A stretch of DNA of 64,000 bases from Azospirillum sp. B21 (GTDB taxonomy: Bacteria; Pseudomonadota; Alphaproteobacteria; Azospirillales; Azospirillaceae). Location of the stretch: contig NZ_VTTO01000010.1 in the NCBI RefSeq assembly GCF_008364825.1, forward strand, positions 1-64,000, given 5' to 3'. Shown piece by piece: positions 46,318 through 54,995 of this stretch. The stretch's first letter is position 1, and each line of letters begins with the position of its first letter. Both the position numbers and the translations under genes were made by a program. The notes below the pieces were generated by a model. It saw only the letters and a list, made by a program, of their open reading frames with translations. It had not been told where the DNA came from and did not search any database.

Positions 46318-48924
46318 TCAGGCCGGGACGGCAACCTTATCGGCGACTTCCTGGAAAGCCGGGATCTGGTCGAAGTTCATGTAGCGGTAGACGTCGGCGG
46401 CGGCCTTGTTCACCACGCCTACCTGGGCCAGATACTCCTCGTTGGTCGGGATCTTGCCCAGCAGCGCCGCGACGGCGGCCAGTTCGGCCGACGACAGATA
46501 GACGCGGGTGTCGATGCCCAGACGGTTCGGGAAGTTGCGGGTCGAGGTCGAGATGGCGGTCGAACCCTTGCGGACCTGAGCCTGGTTGCCCATGCACAGC
46601 GAGCAGCCCGGCATCTCCATGCGGGCGCCGGCCTTGCCGAGCGTGGCGTAATAGCCTTCCTCGGTCAGCATCATCGCGTCCATCTTCGTCGGCGGGGCGA
46701 TCCACAGACGGGTCGGGATGTCCGACTTGCCGTTTAGGATCTTCCCCGCGGCGCGGAAGTGGCCGATGTTGGTCATGCAAGAGCCGATGAACACCTCGTC
46801 GATCTTGTCGCCGGCGACCTCGGACAGCGTCTTCACGTCGTCCGGATCGTTCGGGCAGGCCAGGATCGGCTCCTTGATGTCGGCCAGATCGATCTCGATG
46901 ACCGCGGCATACTCGGCGTCGGCGTCCGGCTTCAACAGCTGCGGATCGGCGATCCACGCCTCCATCGCCTTGATGCGGCGCTCCAGGGTGCGCGCGTCGG
47001 CGTACCCGTTGGCGATCATCCACTTCATCAGCGTGATGTTGGAGGTCATGTACTCGATGATCGGCTCCTTGTTCAGGAGCACGGTGCAGCCCGCCGCCGA
47101 GCGCTCGGCCGAGGCGTCGGTCAGCTCGAACGCCTGCTCGACCTTCAGATCCGGCAGACCTTCGATCTCCAGCACGCGGCCGGAGAAGATGTTCTTCTTG
47201 CCCTTCTTCTCGACCGTCAGCAGGCCGGCCTTGATCGCGTAGAGCGGGATGGCGTTGACGAGGTCACGCAGGGTGACGCCCGGCTGCATTTCGCCCTTGA
47301 AGCGGACCAGAACCGATTCCGGCATGTCCAGCGGCATGACGCCGGTGGCGGCGGCGAAGGCGACCAGGCCGGAGCCGGCCGGGAAGCTGATGCCGATCGG
47401 GAAGCGGGTGTGGCTGTCGCCGCCGGTGCCGACGGTGTCCGGCAGCAGCAGGCGGTTCAGCCAGGAGTGGATGACGCCGTCGCCCGGACGCAGCGCGACG
47501 CCGCCGCGGGTGGAGATGAAGTCCGGCAGCTCGTGGTGCATCTTCACGTCCACCAGCTTCGGATAAGCGGCGGTGTGGCAGAAGGACTGCATCACGAGGT
47601 CGGCCGAGAAGCCCAGGCAGGCCAGGTCCTTCAGCTCGTCGCGGGTCATCGGGCCGGTGGTGTCCTGCGACCCCACCGTGGTCATCTTCGGCTCGCAATA
47701 GGTGCCGGGACGGACGCCCTTGCCTTCCGGCAGACCGCAGGCGCGGCCGACCATCTTCTGGGCCAGCGTGAAGCCCTTGCCGGTGTCGGCCGGGGATGCC
47801 GACTGGCGGAACAGGGTCGACGGGGCCAGCCCCAGAGCCTCGCGGGCACGGGCGGTCAGGCCGCGGCCGATGATCAGCGGGATGCGGCCGCCGGCACGCA
47901 CCTCGTCGAAGATCACCTCGGACTTGACGGTGAACTCGGCGATGACCTCGCCGTTCTTCAGGGCCTTGCCCTCATAGGGGCGCAGCTCGATGACGTCGCC
48001 CATCTCCATCTTGTTGACGTCCAACTCGATGGGCAGGGCGCCGGCGTCTTCCATGGTGTTGTAGAAGATCGGGGCGATCTTGGTGCCGAGGCAGACGCCG
48101 CCGAAGCGCTTGTTCGGGACGAACGGGATGTCCTCGCCGGTGAACCACAGCACCGAGTTGGTGGCGGACTTGCGCGAGGAGCCGGTGCCGACCACGTCGC
48201 CGACATAGGCGATCAGGTTGCCCTTCTTCTTCAGTTCTTCCAGCTGCTTGGTCGGGCCGCGCTGGCCCGGCTCGTCCGCCTCGATGCCCGGACGCGGGTT
48301 CTTCAGCATGGCGAGCGCGTGCAGCGGGATGTCCGGGCGGCTCCAGGCGTCCGGGGCCGGCGACAGGTCGTCGGTGTTGGTCTCGCCCGACACCTTGAAG
48401 ACCGTCAGCGTCATCGACGCCGGGACTTCCGGACGCGAGGTGAACCACTCCGCATCGGCCCAGGACTGCAGCACCGCCTTGGCGTTGGCGTTGCCCTTGT
48501 CGGCCAGTTCCTTGACGTCGTGGAAGAAGTCGAAGACCAGCAGGGTCTTCTTCAGGCCTTCCGCGGCGGCGGCGCCGCATTCGGCGTCCGACAGCAGGTC
48601 GATCAGCGGCTGGACGTTGAAGCCGCCGAGCATGGTGCCCAGCAGTTCGGTGGCCTTCACCTTGGAGATCAGCGGCGAGCTGTCGACGCCCTTGGCGACG
48701 GCGGCCAGGAAGCCGGCCTTGACGCGGGCGGCATCATCGACGCCGGCCGGAACGCGGTGGGTGATGAGGTCGAGGAGGAACGCCTCCTCGCCCGCCGGCG
48801 GCGCCTTCAGCAGGTCGATCAGTTCCGACGTCTGCTTCGCGGTGAGGGGCAGGGCCGGGATTCCGAGGGCGGCGCGTTCGGCCGCGTGCTGGCGGTAGGC
48901 TTCGAGCACGGCAGGGTTCCTCAT
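46318..48924 (-). CDS. acnB: Aconitate hydratase B / 2-methylisocitrate dehydratase
   Basis: An 868-residue TCA-cycle enzyme interconverting citrate and isocitrate; AcnB types also act on 2-methylisocitrate. The N-terminal HEAT-like domain (about 1-160), the swivel domain with VGTGSSRKSATNSVLW, and the Fe-S Cys in GSCMTNIGHFR and PGCSLCMGNQ are all present. The length matches AcnB (about 865), unlike AcnA. It has its own promoter at 48985-49013 and a terminator downstream. Confidence 0.97.
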   Translation of the reverse strand: MRNPAVLEAYRQHAAERAALGIPALPLTAKQTSELIDLLKAPPAGEEAFLLDLITHRVPAGVDDAARVKAGFLAAVAKGVDSSPLISKVKATELLGTMLGGFNVQPLIDLLSDAECGAAAAEGLKKTLLVFDFFHDVKELADKGNANAKAVLQSWADAEWFTSRPEVPASMTLTVFKVSGETNTDDLSPAPDAWSRPDIPLHALAMLKNPRPGIEADEPGQRGPTKQLEELKKKGNLIAYVGDVVGTGSSRKSATNSVLWFTGEDIPFVPNKRFGGVCLGTKIAPIFYNTMEDAGALPIELDVNKMEMGDVIELRPYEGKALKNGEVIAEFTVKSEVIFDEVRAGGRIPLIIGRGLTARAREALGLAPSTLFRQSASPADTGKGFTLAQKMVGRACGLPEGKGVRPGTYCEPKMTTVGSQDTTGPMTRDELKDLACLGFSADLVMQSFCHTAAYPKLVDVKMHHELPDFISTRGGVALRPGDGVIHSWLNRLLLPDTVGTGGDSHTRFPIGISFPAGSGLVAFAAATGVMPLDMPESVLVRFKGEMQPGVTLRDLVNAIPLYAIKAGLLTVEKKGKKNIFSGRVLEIEGLPDLKVEQAFELTDASAERSAAGCTVLLNKEPIIEYMTSNITLMKWMIANGYADARTLERRIKAMEAWIADPQLLKPDADAEYAAVIEIDLADIKEPILACPNDPDDVKTLSEVAGDKIDEVFIGSCMTNIGHFRAAGKILNGKSDIPTRLWIAPPTKMDAMMLTEEGYYATLGKAGARMEMPGCSLCMGNQAQVRKGSTAISTSTRNFPNRLGIDTRVYLSSAELAAVAALLGKIPTNEEYLAQVGVVNKAAADVYRYMNFDQIPAFQEVADKVAVPA

Positions 48925-48984
48925 AAATGAAAGGCCGGCCCGTGGATGGGAACCGTGAGACGGCCCGCTTGAACTCAGGTCGGG

Positions 48985-49013
48985 TTTATATGCCCGCTTA
49001 AGTGAAAGTGCAA
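48985..49013 (-). promoter_or_regulatory. Sigma-70 promoter of acnB
   Basis: On the minus strand: TTGCAC (49008-49013), 17-bp spacer, TATAAA (48985-48990). The start point would be near 48978, giving a leader of about 54 bases. Imperfect repeats CCGCTTAAGTGAAAG (48994-49008) and CCGCTTACGTGAAGC (49023-49037) overlap and flank the -35. Confidence 0.7.
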
Positions 49014-49111
49014 GGGGGCGCCCCGCTTACGTGAAGCGGACAGGACGAAATGGCCTCTGCTTCTGCACTGGTATTACCGGTGCTTGGTATGACCACTTCT
49101 TTCCCCTGGCT

Positions 49112-49618
49112 TTATTTCAGCGCGGCGGCCTGCTCAGGCGTCAGGACGACGATGCCGTCCTCATCGGCGAACAGGATGTCGCCCGGCTGGATGACCGCGC
49201 CCGGCAACTCAACGGCCACATCGACCAGCCCCTGGTCGCGCCGGGTCGAGGCGCGCGGGATCGACGCCAGCGCCTTGATGCCCAGCGGCAGGGTCGCCAG
49301 TTCCGCCACGTCGCGGACGCAGCCCCAGATCACCACCCCGGCCCAGCCGTTCTTGACCGCGGAGGCGGCGATCATGTCGCCCATCAGGGCGCAGCGCAGG
49401 CTGCCGGCGCCGTCCACCACCAGGATGCAGCCGGCGCCGGGTGTCGCCAGCAGTTCCTTGACGCGGGAGTTGTCCTCCAGGCACTTGACGGTGACGACCT
49501 CGCCGCTGAAGCGGGTGACGGCGCCGAAGTCGCGGAAGCCCGGCAGGACATAACGGGCGGCGTCCTTGTAGCGGTCGAACAGGTCGCAGGTGGGGACGAA
49601 ATTCTGGCCGGTGGACAT
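49112..49618 (-). CDS. rraA: RraA-family protein (RNase E regulator / HMG aldolase-like)
   Basis: A 168-residue RraA-fold protein. VTVKCLEDN, VVDGAGSLRCAL and GIKALASIP match RraA closely. Unlike E. coli RraA, which has Arg-Gln, it has Arg102-Asp103 (CVRDVAEL), the pair needed by 4-hydroxy-4-methyl-2-oxoglutarate aldolases and oxaloacetate decarboxylases of this family. It may therefore be an enzyme rather than, or as well as, an RNase E inhibitor. The start at 49618 fits the family; the ribosome site is weak. Confidence 0.82.
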   Translation of the reverse strand: MSTGQNFVPTCDLFDRYKDAARYVLPGFRDFGAVTRFSGEVVTVKCLEDNSRVKELLATPGAGCILVVDGAGSLRCALMGDMIAASAVKNGWAGVVIWGCVRDVAELATLPLGIKALASIPRASTRRDQGLVDVAVELPGAVIQPGDILFADEDGIVVLTPEQAAALK

Positions 49619-49821
49619 GGCTTGCGGCTCCGCAGCGTCGACGTTGCAGGGATTTCTCCCCCACCTCTTGCGCCAAAGGCGAGCGGGAGGCAAGGCCCGC
49701 AATCGGCCGCTGCCGCCGGCCGGCGATCATGCCGCAGCAGGCTCGCCCAACGTGCAATCGTCCGGCCGGCGATGCGCACCCATATTCGAACGAGTGCAAA
49801 GAGAAAGAACGGTATCCCATT

Positions 49822-50196
49822 ATGAAAGCGCTGAAGATCCCGGCCGCTGCGGCGGCCGGCGCGCTGACCCTTCTGCTCGCCGCCTGCGGGTCCATCGCTC
49901 CGCCACCGGTCGCCACCCCCGACCCCGCCGTGCTGGCCGCGCTGGACCGCAACGCCTCGAACAGCTGCAACCCGTCGGTGGCATCCGTCCTGACCGGGGC
50001 CCGCATCCCGGCCTCGGACATCCGCGGACTCAGCTATGGCATCTACCGCGACGAGTTCCGCGACATCATCGTCCGCTGGGATGCCTGGGTCTACCTGAAC
50101 AGCCAGCCGGGGGCGGTGGTGGTTACGGTCGACGAGGACTGCCGGCCGATCCAGATCTATGCCCGTGACGGAGCGAAACTGCCGGGAGGACGCTGA
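49822..50196 (+). CDS. Small putative lipoprotein
   Basis: A 124-residue protein with a lipoprotein signal: hydrophobic stretch then LAAC, lipid-modified Cys22. The mature part has two more Cys (NSCNPS and DEDCRP), likely a disulfide. The core (about 48-115, GLSYGIYRDEFRDIIVRWDAWVYLNSQ cut into strands) is unrecognised. Outer-membrane or periplasmic anchoring is inferred from the lipobox. Confidence 0.75.
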   Translation: MKALKIPAAAAAGALTLLLAACGSIAPPPVATPDPAVLAALDRNASNSCNPSVASVLTGARIPASDIRGLSYGIYRDEFRDIIVRWDAWVYLNSQPGAVVVTVDEDCRPIQIYARDGAKLPGGR

Positions 50197-50665
50197 ATTC
50201 CCGTCCGATGGCCCCATTGCGTTGCCGCCTCGCCCACCGGCAGGTGGCTCTACGGGAATGACTTCGGTCTGCATGTCATCGCCGCCGAATCTCTGACCTG
50301 TCTTAACTTTGGCACGCCGAGAATTTGCGGCCCTGGATTTCATAACCCCTGCCTAATCGCTTCGCCTTCTAAGCTTTAACTGAGAAAGTTCTTCATACAA
50401 TCATATGCTTTACTTCGGCTGTTCATATTTTACCTTGACGCATGAATTCGATGTGAGCTAACCACAATCCCATGATCTGTTTGTGGTCATGCTGATCATT
50501 CCAGCCTGCGCTCCGCATCGCCTCGATCCGTTCGTCAGCCGATTTTCGTGGATAGCCACCGGCCTTCCGTGATGACGGCTTGCGCCCCGGTGCCGCGATG
50601 CGGAGGGAGCAGGCCGCGGAACGGGAACGGCCACATCGGAAAATGGAGCCACGTCAGGGGGAAAC
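50197..50665. other. 469-bp AT-richer region before the EamA-radical SAM-ureohydrolase cassette
   Basis: Lower GC from about 50290 to 50480. It holds an inverted repeat at 50461-50487 and a TTGACG at 50435-50440 without a good -10. An 18-codon ORF at 50404 (MLYFGCSYFTLTHEFDVS) lacks a ribosome site. I looked for a precursor peptide for the radical SAM enzyme and saw none that convinces. Confidence 0.5.
50461..50487 (+). promoter_or_regulatory. Inverted repeat, possible operator of the cassette
   Basis: ACCACAA-N13-TTGTGGT, perfect 7-bp arms, about 180 bp before the EamA gene in the AT-rich part of the gap. The regulator is unknown. Confidence 0.35.
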
Positions 50666-51625
50666 ATGACGGAGCAGGGGTCCATGCGCGCGGTCGGCAT
50701 GGCCGCGATCTTCTTGGCTGCCATCCTGTTCGGTGCCGCAGGCGCGGCAGCGAAGGTGCTGTTCGTCTCCGACGTGTCGCCGCTGGACCTGACGGCGATC
50801 CGCAGTTTCGTGGCCTGCGCCGTCCTGGGGCCGATCATGGTCCTCCTGCCGGGCCGGCCGTTCCACGTTCCACCTGCCGCCCGACCGATGACGGTGGCCG
50901 CGGGCGTCATGTTCGTCGTCGTGAACGCCACCTTCTATTTGGCGATCGACATGATGAACGTCGCGGCGGCCATCACGCTGGAATACACATCGCCCTTCTT
51001 CGTGCTGGTGCTCGGCGCGCTTCTCGGCACCCGGCGCATCGGCGTGCGCGATTGCGCGATCGTCACGCTCAGCCTTGTCGGCTGCTTCCTCCTGACGGGC
51101 GGCGGCGGCGAATGGGTCAGGCTTTCCTCCGGTCTGGGCGTCGGGCTCGCCTGCGGGTTCGCCTTTGCCGTCTTCAACATGATCGGCAACGCCTGCAAAT
51201 CGCGGGGCATCGGCGCCACGGCGCTGACCTTCTGGAATTTCGCAATTTCTTCGCTGATCTGGGTCGCCGCCCTGCCCTTCCTCGGGGTGCACAGGCTGGA
51301 ACCGACGGCGGAGATGATGGCCTATATCGGATTCATCGCGGTGGTCGCCACCATCCTGCCCTATTGGCTGCTTCTGTTCGGCCTGCGCCATGTCGATGCG
51401 CTGCCGGCGACTGTGATCGGGTTGCTCGACCCGCTGGCGGCCGGTCTCATGGCTTATGTCCTGCTGGGAGAAACGCTGACCCCCGCCAACATGGCGGGCA
51501 TCGCGCTCGTCTCCCTTTCCGTCATCCTCGTGACGCTTTCGGAACGGCAGACGAGCCGCGCGCCGGCCAAGCCGCCCCGCAGCCCCGCCGAAGGCGTCCC
51601 TCAGTTGGAGGCAAACAATGGTTGA
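50666..51625 (+). CDS. EamA/DMT-family membrane exporter
   Basis: A 319-residue drug/metabolite transporter with about ten TM helices in two EamA repeats (about 12-145 and 155-300). Examples are FLAAILFGAAGAAAKVLF and the second-repeat ALPATVIGLLDPLAAGLMAYVLLGE. Members export amino acids and other small metabolites. It has an AGGGGGA site. Its end overlaps the radical SAM start by 8 bp, so the two are made together. Confidence 0.9.
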   Translation: MTEQGSMRAVGMAAIFLAAILFGAAGAAAKVLFVSDVSPLDLTAIRSFVACAVLGPIMVLLPGRPFHVPPAARPMTVAAGVMFVVVNATFYLAIDMMNVAAAITLEYTSPFFVLVLGALLGTRRIGVRDCAIVTLSLVGCFLLTGGGGEWVRLSSGLGVGLACGFAFAVFNMIGNACKSRGIGATALTFWNFAISSLIWVAALPFLGVHRLEPTAEMMAYIGFIAVVATILPYWLLLFGLRHVDALPATVIGLLDPLAAGLMAYVLLGETLTPANMAGIALVSLSVILVTLSERQTSRAPAKPPRSPAEGVPQLEANNG

Positions 51626-52850
51626 TACCCCGGCGCCCGCGGCCTCGCCGCTCGATCATCTCCGCATCGAACCGGATCTGGATCGGCGCAGCCTCCCCCA
51701 TATCCGGGCGGCGGGAAAGCGGCTGGAGGATCTGTGGGCGAAAGGAACCGATCACTGCCCGAGCCTGATCGGCGCCGCGGCGGCCGGCGGGCGGATGATC
51801 CATCTGGACCTGGACCTGACCGGCGAATGCACCCTGAAGTGCTTCTACTGCGACCGCACACCCGACCGCTACAACGGCGTCCCCAACCGGCAGGAACTGA
51901 CCACCGAGGAGCGCAAGGACATCATCCGGCAGGCACGGGCGCTCGGAGCCACGACGGTGGAATTCCCCGGTGCCGGCGAGCCGATGCTGGATCCTGGATT
52001 CTGGGAGATCGTCGAGTTCATCCATGACCTGGGCATGACCAGCGTGGTCTTCACCAGCGGCTATCATCTGGACGAGGCGGCGGCTGACCGGCTGTACGAT
52101 CTGGATGCGACCATCTTCCTGAAATACAACAACATCGACACGATCGTGCAGGACCGCATGGTCGGTCTCCGCGGCTATGGCGAGAAGGCGCACGAGGCGA
52201 TGCGCATCCTGCTTGCCCGCGGCTTCAACCGGACCATTCCCACCCGGCTGGCGATCGACGTCGTCGTCACGCCGAAATACCACGATCTGGATGGCGTCGC
52301 CGACCTGTTCCGCTGGTGCCGGGACAACAATGTCCACAGCTATATCGTCACCCTCATTCCTGAAGGCATGGCCGACCATAAGTCGATCCTGCTTGAACGC
52401 AACCGGGCCGACGAGCTGATCGAACTGATGCGGACCATCGACGAGAAGGAATATGGATTCATTTATGAACCCAGCCGGCCCATGGGCGGTGGATACCGCT
52501 GCCGGCAGGTGAATTGCGGGCTGTTCGTCAATCTTTTCGGCGAGGTCTACGACTGCAACGGGCTTTCCCGCCTGATCGGCCACGCACGCACGGATTCGCT
52601 CGAGGCGATCTGGAACTCCGCCTATGCGCGCCATGTGCGGCAACCGGACCAGGATGGCTTCTGTCTGGTGCGCGAACGGCAGTGGGAGGGGCGGGACCTA
52701 TCGGCGATGGACCGCAAGCTGGAGGATTATCACCGTTGGCAGGCCGCCAATGCTCCGGACGACATCGTCGAACGTGCGAAGGAGATGGTAGGGGTCGGCC
52801 GCATCGAACTCGCCCGGACCGGTGCGGTTCCGGTCGGTGCGGACACCTGA
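51618..52850 (+). CDS. Radical SAM protein with C-terminal auxiliary-cluster Cys
   Basis: A 410-residue radical SAM enzyme. Cys71, Cys75 and Cys78 (CTLKCFYC) bind the SAM cluster; EFPGAGEPMLD follows as the SAM-contact strand. In the C-terminal part, Cys295, Cys300, Cys313 and Cys349 (RCRQVNCG, YDCNG, GFCLV) could ligate a second 4Fe-4S cluster, in SPASM/twitch style. Such enzymes modify peptides or small metabolites. The substrate is unknown. It is between an exporter (8-bp overlap) and a ureohydrolase (3-bp gap). Confidence 0.85.
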   Translation: MVDTPAPAASPLDHLRIEPDLDRRSLPHIRAAGKRLEDLWAKGTDHCPSLIGAAAAGGRMIHLDLDLTGECTLKCFYCDRTPDRYNGVPNRQELTTEERKDIIRQARALGATTVEFPGAGEPMLDPGFWEIVEFIHDLGMTSVVFTSGYHLDEAAADRLYDLDATIFLKYNNIDTIVQDRMVGLRGYGEKAHEAMRILLARGFNRTIPTRLAIDVVVTPKYHDLDGVADLFRWCRDNNVHSYIVTLIPEGMADHKSILLERNRADELIELMRTIDEKEYGFIYEPSRPMGGGYRCRQVNCGLFVNLFGEVYDCNGLSRLIGHARTDSLEAIWNSAYARHVRQPDQDGFCLVRERQWEGRDLSAMDRKLEDYHRWQAANAPDDIVERAKEMVGVGRIELARTGAVPVGADT

Positions 52851-52853
52851 TCG

Positions 52854-53819
52854 ATGGCGGCCGGCATGAACACGCGCGTCGTCGAGGATTCCACCGTCCG
52901 CTGGATCGGCGGAGCGTGGGAAAATCCGGAAAACAACCTGGATGGCAATCGGCCGGCGGCCGAACCCGGCACCGAACTCCTGTTCCTGGAGATCCCGTTC
53001 GACCATGCGGTCAGCCACCGGCCGGGCACGCGGTTCGGCCCGGCCGCGATCCTGCGGGCACTGGACGGCTTCAGCCTCTACTGCACGGACAAGCGGGTCG
53101 ACCTGGCTCCTTTGCGGCTTCGCCGCTTCGGGGAGGTCGACGTCTCCAACGACATCCACGCGACCTACCGGCACATCACGGATACCGTGGCCGGCCTGCC
53201 TTCCGGCGACACCCCGGTCTTCCTGGGCGGCGACCATTCCATCACCGATCCGATCCTGCGTGGCCTGCTGCGACGCCATCCGGATCGCATGCTCGGGCTG
53301 ATCGTCTTCGACGCCCATTTCGATTCGCGCGTTCCCGTGCCGGGGAAGGAGCATTCCGGACATTGGATGCATACGGTGGCCGAGGTGTTCGACCATCGCC
53401 ATAGCGTCCAGCTTGGGATCGATGCGCCGATCTACTCCCGCGATTACATGGAGCAGGCGGAGGCGGCCGGGATCATGGTCCGCACCCCCTGGGACATCCG
53501 CCGTGCCGGGTTGGCCGGGACCATCGAGGAGGCGATCCGCCATGCGGTGGAACCGACCGGCGCGGTCCATATCTCCATCGACATCGACTGCCTGTCGGCG
53601 GGCTTCGCACCGGGAACCAGCGTTCCGAACGCTGCCGGGTTGATGCTGTGGGACGTCACAGATGCGGTGTTCGAGATTGCGCGCAGCGCCGACCATGCCA
53701 GCCTGGACATCGTCGAGGTCAGCCCTCCGCTGGACGCCGGGGGGATCACCGCCCAATCCGCGGCCCATCTCGTGATGAATTTCCTGGCCGGAAGGGCGGC
53801 CCGCCTGCGGCAAGTCTGA
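52854..53819 (+). CDS. Ureohydrolase (arginase/agmatinase family)
   Basis: A 321-residue binuclear metal hydrolase. All six metal ligands are present: His128 (GGDHS), Asp153, His155 and Asp157 (DAHFD), and Asp243 and Asp245 (SIDID). The family cleaves C-N bonds of guanidino or formimino groups, giving urea or formamide. The DAHFDSR sequence, with a later SGHWMHT, differs from classic arginase and recalls formimidoylglutamase, so the substrate is open. The ATG is 3 bp after the radical SAM stop, which suggests a shared pathway. Confidence 0.9.
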   Translation: MAAGMNTRVVEDSTVRWIGGAWENPENNLDGNRPAAEPGTELLFLEIPFDHAVSHRPGTRFGPAAILRALDGFSLYCTDKRVDLAPLRLRRFGEVDVSNDIHATYRHITDTVAGLPSGDTPVFLGGDHSITDPILRGLLRRHPDRMLGLIVFDAHFDSRVPVPGKEHSGHWMHTVAEVFDHRHSVQLGIDAPIYSRDYMEQAEAAGIMVRTPWDIRRAGLAGTIEEAIRHAVEPTGAVHISIDIDCLSAGFAPGTSVPNAAGLMLWDVTDAVFEIARSADHASLDIVEVSPPLDAGGITAQSAAHLVMNFLAGRAARLRQV

Positions 53820-53828
53820 TCCGGTCGC

Positions 53829-54701
53829 CTATCGCTCCGCCGCCTTTTCCGAAACATGGGCGTCGACGGCGCGGTCGTGGCGCTTCAGGCGCTCCTGCAG
53901 GGTGTCGCCCATGCGCAGGGCCACGGCGATGGACAGGATGTCGCCCAGCACCAGATGCGCGATGCGGACGGTCATGGGAGAGTGGATGTCGAAATCGTCG
54001 GCGATGTCGGCCACGAGACTGACCGTCGCCATCTCCGCCAGCGGCGTGCCGGAGCGGGTCAGGGCGATCACGTCGGCGCCGGCCTTGCGGGCGTTCTGGA
54101 CGGCGTCCAGGATGTCGCGGGTCCGGCCGGTGCTGGACACAGCCACCACCGCATCGCCCTTCGTCAGCGTGAGGGCGGACGCGAAATAGATGTGGGAATC
54201 GGTGTAGGCGACGGTCGGAATGCCCAGCCGGAAGAACTTGCGCTGGATGTCCTCCGCCACCGTGCCCGAATTGCCCGAACCGTAGAACTCGATCCGACGC
54301 GAAGCCGCCAGCACGTCGGCGGCACGGTCCACCGCGTCGGCCGGCAGGTTGTTACGCACCTGCATCAGCGTGGCGATGGTTCGGTCGAACAGTTTGCCGG
54401 CCAGCACCGCCCCCGGCACTCCGCCATCCGCATTCAGTTCCCCGTCCACCGACAGGTCCTGATGCAGGAAGGGCATGCCGCCGGCGATGTCCTGCGCCAG
54501 CTTGATCTTGAACTCGCGGAAGCCGCGGCAACCGAGGGCCGAACAGAAGCGGGCCACCGTCGGCTCGCTCACCCCGACGCGGTCGGCCAATTCGGCCATG
54601 GACAGGTTGATGACATCGCCCGGATGGGCCATCGCATAGTCCGCCAGTTTGCGTTCCGAAGGCCGGATCTGGTCGCGGACGGCGGCGATTCTCGCCAGCA
54701 T
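53829..54701 (-). CDS. HexR-like RpiR-family transcriptional regulator
   Basis: A 290-residue regulator. The RpiR helix-turn-helix lies at about 1-78 (MLARIAAVRDQIRPSERKLADY, then VSEPTVARFCSALGCRGFREFK). A SIS sugar-phosphate-binding domain follows (about 125-260, EFYGSGNSGTVAEDIQRKFF and VAVSSTGRTRDILDAV). HexR senses 2-keto-3-deoxy-6-phosphogluconate in known cases. Two HexR-type palindromes lie in its upstream gap, which it shares with pflB. It is convergent with the ureohydrolase gene. Confidence 0.88.
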   Translation of the reverse strand: MLARIAAVRDQIRPSERKLADYAMAHPGDVINLSMAELADRVGVSEPTVARFCSALGCRGFREFKIKLAQDIAGGMPFLHQDLSVDGELNADGGVPGAVLAGKLFDRTIATLMQVRNNLPADAVDRAADVLAASRRIEFYGSGNSGTVAEDIQRKFFRLGIPTVAYTDSHIYFASALTLTKGDAVVAVSSTGRTRDILDAVQNARKAGADVIALTRSGTPLAEMATVSLVADIADDFDIHSPMTVRIAHLVLGDILSIAVALRMGDTLQERLKRHDRAVDAHVSEKAAER

Positions 54702-54741
54702 GTGGGGGTCGCTCCCTTCTGAATGTGGGTCAGCCTAGCAC

Positions 54742-54758
54742 ATGTAGCAAAGCTACAT
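54742..54758. promoter_or_regulatory. HexR-type operator at the regulator gene
   Basis: ATGTAGCAAAGCTACAT, perfect 7-bp arms around AAA. It matches the HexR consensus TGTARTWWWAYTACA closely and sits 41 bp before the regulator start, suggesting autoregulation. Confidence 0.7.
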
Positions 54759-54890
54759 ATACAGCGCTGCGAACGACCGATTCCGTCGCGGCGGGGATAC
54801 GCGCTTTCCACGCGTTTCCAACTTGCTGCGCCTCACCCTGCGACAAAATGTCGAGCCTGTTCGCCTTGTTCGGAAGACCGTCCGGGAGTA

Positions 54891-54905
54891 TGTAGTAAAA
54901 CTACA
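54891..54905. promoter_or_regulatory. HexR-type operator upstream of pflB
   Basis: TGTAGTAAAACTACA, a perfect 15-bp match to the HexR consensus form. It is centred about 104 bp upstream of the predicted pflB transcription start, a position that fits activation or looping rather than simple promoter blocking. Confidence 0.72.
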
Positions 54906-54953
54906 GAGCGGGCGCAAACACGGCAATCGCCTAGCCCCGCCCGGTCTGAAAAT

Positions 54954-54995
54954 ATGACGTGTATCAACGAATTTGGCGCCGATCGCGCCTATGCT
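54954..54995 (+). promoter_or_regulatory. FNR/FixK-type promoter of pflB
   Basis: ATGAC-GTGT-ATCAA (54954-54967) differs at one base from the alphaproteobacterial anaerobox TTGAY-N4-RTCAA. A -10 TATGCT lies at 54990-54995. If transcription starts at 55002, the box is centred at -41.5, exactly the class II FNR position. Confidence 0.6.

Noticed and set aside
46759..48930. 723-codon open frame antisense to acnB
   Set aside because: A shadow frame rich in G, A, R, D, V, with no family features or ribosome site.
50404..50460. 18-codon ORF as a precursor peptide for the radical SAM enzyme
   Set aside because: No ribosome site, no leader/core pattern, and it ends far from the cassette.
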